The notes under the pieces are model-generated. The model ran no database searches, was not told the DNA's origin, and was given only the letters and a program-made list of their open reading frames with translations. A stretch of 11,056 nucleotides of DNA from Flavobacterium psychrophilum (lineage in GTDB: Bacteria; Bacteroidota; Bacteroidia; Flavobacteriales; Flavobacteriaceae), in NCBI GenBank assembly GCA_945861915.1, contig CAMAWK010000071.1, forward strand, positions 1 to 11,056, given 5' to 3'. How positions within the stretch are numbered: position 1 is the stretch's first letter; every line of letters begins with the position of its first letter. Positions 6,219-11,056 of the stretch are shown here, piece after piece. The translations under genes were made by a program, and so were the position numbers.

Positions 6219-8435
6219 ATTTTTATATTCTCTTGTCACTTTATCAATTCCGTCAATTTTTTTAATATTGTCTATCAGTTTCTTCAACATATTATTATTC
6301 TGAACGATTACCGAAATTTGACCATTGAAAATCCCTGCATCTCCGCTCAAAGAAATACTTTGAATATTGACATTCATATTATCCGAAATAACTTTGGTTA
6401 ATTTATTGGTTAATCCCAAAGTATCCATACCTGTAATGTGCAAAATCGCCTTGAATTCTTGTTTGGAAGAATCAATCCATTTTGCTGGAATAATTCGATA
6501 CGCATAATTTGATTGTAAGCTAATAGCGTTTGGACAATCTTTTTTATGCACTTTTATTCCTTCGTTTATGGTTATAAATCCAAAAACTAAATCGCCTGGA
6601 ATGGGATTACAGCAAGTTGATAATTTATAGTCTAATTTGTCTTGGTCGGCACCAAAAACCAGCATGTCATAATTGCTGCTCAATACTTGTTTGTGAATAT
6701 CCTCGTTAGTGGAACTTGGCGAACGTTTGATTTTGTTTTTGAAAAAATTGATAAACGAATTATTCTTTTGTGTCGCGTAGTCTTTTAATTGTTGGTTTTC
6801 AATCGCACCCACACCCACACGATAAAACAAATCTAAACTGGTTTTTAGTTTAAAAAAGTTTACTAATTCATTCACAACCGATTCGCTAACTATAATTTTT
6901 AAATGTTTTAATTTTCGAGTTAGAATTTCTTTTCCTTCCTCGGCTATTTTCTTGGTGTTTTCGTTGAGAACGTTTTTAATTTTTGTTTTTGCTCTCGAAG
7001 TAGTTACATAATCAAGCCAGTTGATAGTTGGTTTTTGATACTGCGAAGTGATAATTTCAATTTGATCGCCGCTTTTTAATTCATAATTCAAAGGAACTAA
7101 TTTTCCGTTGACACGAGTTCCTCTGGTTCTAATGCCCATTTCGGAGTGAATACTAAACGCAAAATCCAGCGAAGTTGCTCCTTTTGGCAAGGATTTAATT
7201 TCGCCTTTTGGCGTAAAGACATAAATTTCTTTGGAATATAAATTTAACTTGAAATCTTCGACAAAATCAACTGCGTTTGTCTCCGAATTTTCTAAAGCTT
7301 CTTTCAGTAAATTGAGCCAAGCATCTAATCCGCCTTCCTCAGAATCTCCATTTTTGTATTTGTAATGTGCCGCATATCCTTTTTCTGCAATTTCATCCAT
7401 GCGCTCGCTTCGAACCTGAACTTCAACCCAGCGACCTTGATGTCCCATGACAGTAATGTGAAGTGCTTCGTATCCAGTGGATTTGGGTGATGAAATCCAA
7501 TCGCGTAATCGGCTAGGGCTAGGTCTGTAATTGTCGGTAACGATAGAATATATTTTCCAAGCAATAAATTTTTCTTCTTGTGGAGTTGATTTGTAGATGA
7601 TTCGCAAGGCAAACTTGTCAAAAACTTCATCAAAACTCACGCCTTGAGATCGCATTTTTCGTCGGATAGAATAGATAGATTTTGGGCGACCTTTAATGAT
7701 GTAATCAATCCCTTCAGTATCTAATCCTTTTTTGAGCACGTCTGAAATGTCCGCAATGTAGGCATCTTGCTCTTCTTTGGTTTCTTTAATTTTGCCGAGA
7801 ATTTCATTGTAAGCTTCGGGTTCAGTATATTTTAATCCTAAATCTTCGAGTTTGTTTTTTATTTTATAAAGCCCCAATCGATGGGCTAAAGGGGCATAAA
7901 TGTATAAAGTTTCCGAAGCAATTTTTACCTGTTTATAGCCGTCCATCGATTCCATTGTTTGCATATTGTGCAATCTGTCGGCAATTTTTATCAAGATTAC
8001 TCGAACATCATCATTTAGCGTCAGAATCATTTTTCTGAAATTCTCCGCTTGCATCGAAGCATTCATTTCTTTTTGAACCTTCGATATTTTGGTTAATCCT
8101 TCTACTAATTGGGCTACTTTTGGATTAAACATTCGTTCAATATCTTCCACCGAAATCGGAGTATCTTCGACCACATCGTGCATCAAAGCCGCCGCAATGG
8201 CTGTTGCCCCCAAACCAATTTCTGAAGCCACGATTTTAGCCACTGCAATAGGATGAAAAATATAAGCTTCACCCGATTTACGGCGTTGGTCTTTGTGCGC
8301 ATCTACCGCAACATCAAAAGCTTTGCGAATGAGTTTTTTGTCTTCAAGGGTTAAGGTTTGGTAACTAATGCGCAACAATTCCTTGTACTCGTGAGCAATG
8401 GCTTTGTTTTCTTTTTCAAAATCTATTTCTATCAT
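6216..8435 (-). CDS. rsh: Bifunctional (p)ppGpp synthetase/hydrolase of the RelA/SpoT family
   Basis: Rsh makes the alarmone (p)ppGpp from ATP and GTP/GDP under starvation and degrades it when conditions improve. The 739-residue protein has the full long-RSH domain order. The hydrolase HD domain (about 25-180) has RRKSGEAYIFHP with His61, HDVVEDT (86-92) and KIADRLHNM (150-158). The synthetase domain (about 240-360) has KGRPKSIYSI, Asp273 in VFDKFALRI, WISSPKSTGYEALH (313-326) and EVQVRS with Glu338. TGS (about 402-463) begins EIYVFTPKGE. A conserved-cysteine region has TCCNPIPGD (607-615) and Cys634, and an ACT domain covers about 660-739. Both catalytic centres look intact, so both activities are expected. 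The ATG at 8433-8435 is chosen; a TTG five codons upstream is possible. It heads the rsh-fur-purA block, with 155 bases of repeat DNA before fur. Confidence 0.95.
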   Translation of the reverse strand: MIEIDFEKENKAIAHEYKELLRISYQTLTLEDKKLIRKAFDVAVDAHKDQRRKSGEAYIFHPIAVAKIVASEIGLGATAIAAALMHDVVEDTPISVEDIERMFNPKVAQLVEGLTKISKVQKEMNASMQAENFRKMILTLNDDVRVILIKIADRLHNMQTMESMDGYKQVKIASETLYIYAPLAHRLGLYKIKNKLEDLGLKYTEPEAYNEILGKIKETKEEQDAYIADISDVLKKGLDTEGIDYIIKGRPKSIYSIRRKMRSQGVSFDEVFDKFALRIIYKSTPQEEKFIAWKIYSIVTDNYRPSPSRLRDWISSPKSTGYEALHITVMGHQGRWVEVQVRSERMDEIAEKGYAAHYKYKNGDSEEGGLDAWLNLLKEALENSETNAVDFVEDFKLNLYSKEIYVFTPKGEIKSLPKGATSLDFAFSIHSEMGIRTRGTRVNGKLVPLNYELKSGDQIEIITSQYQKPTINWLDYVTTSRAKTKIKNVLNENTKKIAEEGKEILTRKLKHLKIIVSESVVNELVNFFKLKTSLDLFYRVGVGAIENQQLKDYATQKNNSFINFFKNKIKRSPSSTNEDIHKQVLSSNYDMLVFGADQDKLDYKLSTCCNPIPGDLVFGFITINEGIKVHKKDCPNAISLQSNYAYRIIPAKWIDSSKQEFKAILHITGMDTLGLTNKLTKVISDNMNVNIQSISLSGDAGIFNGQISVIVQNNNMLKKLIDNIKKIDGIDKVTREYKN

Positions 8436-8488
8436 AGTTCGGGGATTCAATTTCTAAAAATAGAAATTTGTTTTCAATTATACAATTT

Positions 8489-8496
8489 TAAAGATA
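8489..8496 (-). promoter_or_regulatory. Possible -7 promoter element for rsh
   Basis: The minus strand reads TATCTTTA (TAnnTTTG with one change), with a TTG about 16-17 bases upstream, and lies about 54 bases before the rsh ATG. The match is suggestive only. Confidence 0.3.
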
Positions 8497-8531
8497 GAAC
8501 TATTTGTTGTTACAACGAAATAAAAACTGGC

Positions 8532-8570
8532 ACACGGATGACACAGATTATGACAGATTAAAACGGATTT
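8532..8570. repeat. Bacteroidota-type short repeat built on ACACGGAT/ACAGATTA/AACGGATT
   Basis: Units ACACGGATG, ACACAGATTATG, ACAGATTAA and AACGGATTT follow one another, all variants of A-C-(A/G)-G-A-T-T. I recall such ACACGGATTAAAACGGATT strings recurring in intergenic DNA of flavobacteria and other Bacteroidota; only one copy is present in this window. Confidence 0.5.
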
Positions 8571-8672
8571 TTTCAAATTTGAAATAAAATCGTTTTAAAT
8601 TCAAGATTAAAATACAATAGTTATGATTAGTTTTGTTTTGTAAAAGTTTGGGAATTGAATTTTATTGTAGGA

Positions 8673-8691
8673 ACGAGCGTGACGCTCGCAT
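8673..8691 (+). repeat. REP-like hairpin, left copy
   Basis: ACGAGCGTGACGCTCGCAT contains a perfect 6-bp GC-rich stem CGAGCG/CGCTCG (8674-8679 and 8683-8688) around TGA. It stands out sharply in AT-rich surroundings. An inverted copy with one difference lies at 9194-9212, on the other side of the lipoprotein gene. Confidence 0.75.
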
Positions 8692-8709
8692 AAGTGGGGG
8701 AAAGTTTTT

Positions 8710-8738
8710 TTGCATACTTACGTTAAAAGGTAATTTTT
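8710..8738 (+). promoter_or_regulatory. Candidate promoter for the small lipoprotein
   Basis: TTG (8710-8712), an 18-base spacer and TAATTTTT (8731-8738) fit the Bacteroidota TTG-N17-23-TAnnTTTG pattern except for the last base. The ATG is 34 bases downstream. Confidence 0.4.
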
Positions 8739-8772
8739 TTAAAAAATCGTTTTATTTCAAATTAACATTAAC

Positions 8773-9141
8773 ATGAAAAGATATTATTATATATTATTAG
8801 TTTTGATTATTGCGGGATGCAATAATAATTCTTCACAAACTGAAAAAGATTACATTAAAAACTTAGAAGAGAAAAATGCATTATTGGAAAAAGAATTGCA
8901 TGAGATAAAAGTTGAACCTCAAGAAGAATCAAAAGAGTCTACAAACCCATCTGATGAATATTTTACAATTGGTTCAACGGAAGAAAAAGTACTTCAAGTT
9001 ATGGGTGACCCTGACTCCTATCATGATTTTCGTTTATTTAAAAAACTTGATTACGGAATGAGTTCTGTCACTATAGAAAATGGCAAAGTTGAAAGTTATG
9101 ATAATTTTGACAGGAATTTAAAAGTAAAAGTAAAAAAATAA
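8773..9141 (+). CDS. Small lipoprotein with coiled coil and BamE/SmpA-like C-terminal domain
   Basis: The 122-residue protein starts MKRYYYILLVLIIAGC, a lipoprotein signal peptide with the lipobox IAGC and lipidated Cys16. Residues about 24-46 (EKDYIKNLEEKNALLEKELHEI) form a short charged coiled coil, then a Glu/Ser-rich linker (47-62). Residues 63-110 contain FTIGSTEEKVLQVMGDPDSY and YGMSSVTIENGKVESYDN. The pattern F-x-x-G-(S/D)-x-x-x-x-V-x-x-x-x-G-x-P followed by YG-x-S-x-V-x-F/I-E-N-G-K-V resembles SmpA/OmlA-type two-helix-plus-sheet domains found in BamE and many small envelope proteins. The specific function is unknown. No neighbour gives a clear role: it stands alone, with its own likely promoter and a terminator at 9262-9294, and is framed by inverted REP-like hairpins. 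Confidence 0.85.
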   Translation: MKRYYYILLVLIIAGCNNNSSQTEKDYIKNLEEKNALLEKELHEIKVEPQEESKESTNPSDEYFTIGSTEEKVLQVMGDPDSYHDFRLFKKLDYGMSSVTIENGKVESYDNFDRNLKVKVKK

Positions 9142-9193
9142 AAACTGCCTATAATAGCGCTAGCTTTTGCAAAACTCCTGTTTTCCTGAGCTG

Positions 9194-9212
9194 ATGCGAG
9201 TGTCACGCTCGT
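9194..9212 (-). repeat. REP-like hairpin, right copy (inverted)
   Basis: On the minus strand this is ACGAGCGTGACACTCGCAT, identical to the copy at 8673-8691 at 18 of 19 positions. The single change turns one stem G:C pair into a G:T pair. It lies in the 3' untranslated stretch of the lipoprotein gene, ahead of the terminator. Confidence 0.75.
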
Positions 9213-9261
9213 ACCCACAAATTTGTCACGTCTTAAAACAACTTCATAACTCATTATTAGT

Positions 9262-9294
9262 CTTGTTATTGGTTTACAATAACAGGCTTTTTTT
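9262..9294 (+). terminator. Rho-independent terminator after the lipoprotein gene
   Basis: Arms CTTGTTATTG (9262-9271) and CAATAACAGG (9277-9286) pair over 10 positions with one T:G wobble and a 5-base loop, followed after one C by seven T (9288-9294). It lies 120 bases after the lipoprotein stop and upstream of the HAD gene, isolating the two. Confidence 0.85.
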
Positions 9295-9363
9295 ATACTT
9301 ATTCCCGTGTTATTTTTGTGTTTTGAATCGATTGATTTTTAAAATAGTTTTAGAAAACAGCAC

Positions 9364-9371
9364 TATATTTG
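9364..9371 (+). promoter_or_regulatory. -7 promoter element for the HAD phosphatase unit
   Basis: TATATTTG is an exact TAnnTTTG match 21 bases before the ATG at 9393. No good TTG -33 element is seen at normal spacing. A second TAnnTTTG string, TATTTTTG (9311-9318), lies further upstream. Confidence 0.5.
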
Positions 9372-9392
9372 TCCCAATTCAAAAAAACAGCA

Positions 9393-10196
9393 ATGAAATA
9401 CAAAATGTTGGTCGTTGATATGGATGACACTTTATTGACTGATGATCACAAAATTTCAATCGAAAATAAAGAAATGCTTCTCAAAGCACAGGAATTGGGC
9501 GTATATGTGGTTTTGGCTTCTGGCAGACCCACTTCGGCAATGATTGACTATGCCAGAGAACTGAAATGTGATGTTCACAATTCCTATATGATTTCGTTCA
9601 ATGGATCTACCATCACAGATTTAAAAGAAGATAAAGTACTTTTTGAACATGCTTTAACCAAAGAGCAAATCCATACGCTATATGATTTTAGTCAAGAGAA
9701 TAATACTCACATTATCACGTATTTAGACGGAAAAATCATCAGCGAAAGAAATTCAGAATACATCGATGTCGAAAGTACGATTACAGGTTTAGAACTCGTA
9801 ATTGTTCCTAGTTTCAAAGAGGCGGTAACGACTTCGGCAGTCAAATGTTTGTTGCTGGAAGAACCCACTTATCTCAAAGGAATCGAACCAATATTAAAAA
9901 CAGCTATGCCTGATTTGAGTGTTTGTATGTCGAAACCCTTTTTTCTGGAAGCAGCACCCAACGGAGTTGACAAAGCCGCCGCCATTCAAACCTTGACCAA
10001 AAAATTGAATATTCACCAAAGTGAAATTATCGCTGTTGGTAATGCTGGAAACGATTTGTCGATGGTGCAATATGCTGGATTGGGCGTTTGGGTAGCCAAT
10101 ACTGATGCCGATTTAAAGGATTTTGGTGATGTAATCGTAGCTTCTAATAACGATCATGGAGTGGCTGAAGTAGTTCGACGATTTATTTTGAATTAA
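9393..10196 (+). CDS. Cof-type HAD-IIB phosphatase
   Basis: This 267-residue cytoplasmic hydrolase belongs to the haloacid dehalogenase superfamily, whose Cof branch removes phosphate from sugar phosphates, FMN, PLP and similar small molecules; the substrate here is unknown. Motif I is VVDMDDTLL with nucleophile Asp9 and acid/base Asp11, motif II LASGRP with Ser43, and motif III GVDK with Lys194. Motif IV is GNAGNDLSM (216-224). Residues about 85-190 form the type IIB cap. In most Cof proteins motif IV starts GD; here Asn217 replaces that metal-binding Asp while Asp221 is kept. The ATG at 9393 is chosen because a longer reading from TTG at 9369 would begin inside the -7 promoter element, and MKYKMLVVDMDD matches the family start. 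It is 24 bases ahead of the outer-membrane protein gene, so the two are probably co-transcribed. Confidence 0.92.
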   Translation: MKYKMLVVDMDDTLLTDDHKISIENKEMLLKAQELGVYVVLASGRPTSAMIDYARELKCDVHNSYMISFNGSTITDLKEDKVLFEHALTKEQIHTLYDFSQENNTHIITYLDGKIISERNSEYIDVESTITGLELVIVPSFKEAVTTSAVKCLLLEEPTYLKGIEPILKTAMPDLSVCMSKPFFLEAAPNGVDKAAAIQTLTKKLNIHQSEIIAVGNAGNDLSMVQYAGLGVWVANTDADLKDFGDVIVASNNDHGVAEVVRRFILN

Positions 10197-10220
10197 TTCC
10201 ATTTTTAATTCTATTCGATT

Positions 10221-11056
10221 ATGATTAAAAATAAAATTTCGTTGAAAAAGCAATTTGATTTTAGGACAATTTTTCTCATTGTTTTTGTTAGTTTTTTCAA
10301 TGAATTAAAGGCACAAGACGATAGATTTCAATTGCCACTTTCACTTCAAAAATCCTATTTTGAACTAAATATAGGTTCAATAGATTATAACTTTTCGGAA
10401 TCACAATTTGAAAATTTACCCGATTATGATTTACAATCCGTTGAAGTACCTCATACAGCAGTGCGATTGGTTTTGTATGGCTATAGATTTAACAAAAATA
10501 TTTCTGCTCAAATAAGCTATATGCGCCCTGTGTATTGGGTAAATTATAAATATGCAAATAGTAATTCGGTCCAAAACACTTCCGTTTGGATGAATGTGGG
10601 CGGGTTGACAGTAAAAGCGCAACTGCCAGTTGCGAAAAAGTTGGCTGTTTTTGGGGAATTTGGTTTAGGAGTTATCTCCCGTTTAGGTGGAGAAAATTAT
10701 ATTACTGGCGAAGTAATTGTTAAAAAAGCAAATTACAGTAGCACTCTTTTAGGAGGTGGTTTTAAATACAATTTAACCTCAAAAATCGATCTTTTGTTGA
10801 GTTCTGTTTATTCTCCGGGAAACAAACAATTCAACCAGCCTGCTATTTCTTTTCTCTCCACAGGGTTTTCCTATAATCTAAATAAATTGACTGACCAAAG
10901 AGTGGAAGAAAAGCGAAATGAAGCCCAATCTATCGGTATGGTGCATCCAAAACATTTATTTCAAGTAGGATATACGAGTCTTATTTTGGGGTATGCAATT
11001 AATAATTCTTTTGCAAAAATACCTATATTTTGGGGTGGCGATGCAGAAGCGCGTCA
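10221..11056 (+). CDS. Secreted outer-membrane beta-barrel protein, partial (possible acyloxyacyl hydrolase/PagL type)
   Basis: An open frame from the ATG at 10221 continues to the right edge without a stop (278 residues seen). Residues 1-31 are a signal peptide: basic N-terminus, core TIFLIVFVSFF, and cleavage expected at LKA/QDD. The next 200 or so residues alternate polar and hydrophobic positions with many aromatics (YFELNIGSIDYNFSE, VRLVLYGYRFNKNISAQISYM, VKAQLPVAKKLAVFGEFGLG, SSTLLGGGFKYNLTSKIDLLLSSVYSPG), as in small outer-membrane beta-barrels. From about 245, HPKHLFQVGYTSLILGY then IPIFWGGDAEAR resembles, from memory, flavobacterial proteins annotated as acyloxyacyl hydrolases (lipid A deacylase, PagL-like). 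The catalytic His/Ser region would lie outside the window, so the enzyme assignment is tentative. It is the second gene after the HAD phosphatase. Confidence 0.7.
   Translation, partial: MIKNKISLKKQFDFRTIFLIVFVSFFNELKAQDDRFQLPLSLQKSYFELNIGSIDYNFSESQFENLPDYDLQSVEVPHTAVRLVLYGYRFNKNISAQISYMRPVYWVNYKYANSNSVQNTSVWMNVGGLTVKAQLPVAKKLAVFGEFGLGVISRLGGENYITGEVIVKKANYSSTLLGGGFKYNLTSKIDLLLSSVYSPGNKQFNQPAISFLSTGFSYNLNKLTDQRVEEKRNEAQSIGMVHPKHLFQVGYTSLILGYAINNSFAKIPIFWGGDAEAR

Larger units (their letters stand above)
8436..8772. other. Gene-free stretch between divergent rsh and lipoprotein genes
   Basis: This 337-base spacer holds no supported gene. It contains the likely rsh promoter (about 8489-8520), a CGGATT-type repeat (8532-8570), AT-rich DNA without recognisable structure (8571-8660), a REP-like hairpin (8673-8691) and a likely promoter for the lipoprotein (8710-8738). 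Confidence 0.7.

Noticed and set aside
7325..7633. Open frame of 102 codons on the minus strand
   Set aside because: It is inside the rsh synthetase domain in another frame, so it is a shadow of a strongly conserved gene.
9167..9418. Open frame of 83 codons between the lipoprotein and HAD genes
   Set aside because: It runs through a REP-like hairpin, an intrinsic terminator and the HAD promoter, and its product has no recognisable features.

Overview
The window looks like chromosomal DNA from a member of the Bacteroidota, most likely a Flavobacterium or close relative. The DNA is AT-rich, starts lack clear Shine-Dalgarno sequences, and several genes have a TAnnTTTG-type -7 promoter element. 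One secreted protein has a signal peptide ending in FSQ, as is common in this group, and the gene order rsh-fur-purA is one I recall from other Bacteroidota. No rRNA, tRNA, CRISPR array, transposase or phage gene is visible.

Layout. Positions 1-695 hold the start of a secreted surface protein on the minus strand, cut by the window edge. Diverging from it, 813-2926 is a two-gene plus-strand unit: a FemAB/GNAT-like acyltransferase overlapping by 4 bases a DegT-family sugar aminotransferase, probably for an acylated amino sugar of a surface glycan. Next comes aroQ (3009-3422, shikimate pathway). The space between aroQ and the converging nudK is filled by a nested palindromic element of about 190 bp. 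The minus-strand block 3642-8435 reads rsh, fur, purA, terminator, nudK in the direction of transcription. A plus-strand block follows: a small lipoprotein (8773-9141), a strong terminator, a Cof-type HAD phosphatase (9393-10196), and a secreted outer-membrane beta-barrel protein that runs off the right edge (10221-11056).

How the genes relate. Rsh makes and degrades (p)ppGpp, and ppGpp is a known inhibitor of PurA, so the rsh-fur-purA block links stringent control to AMP synthesis. The Fur-family protein lacks the cysteine pairs of the usual structural zinc site. NudK hydrolyses GDP-mannose in E. coli. It follows purA but is separated from it by an intrinsic terminator.

The genes themselves are mostly ordinary housekeeping. 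The unusual part is the spacer DNA, which carries at least five unrelated kinds of small repeat: a heptamer array inside the aminotransferase gene, a nested palindrome, octamer arrays of opposite polarity, a Bacteroidota-style CGGATT repeat, and an inverted pair of REP-like hairpins around the lipoprotein gene. I see no convincing new multi-gene system. The in-frame repeat insertion next to the aminotransferase active site and the two mobile-looking palindromes are the best leads.
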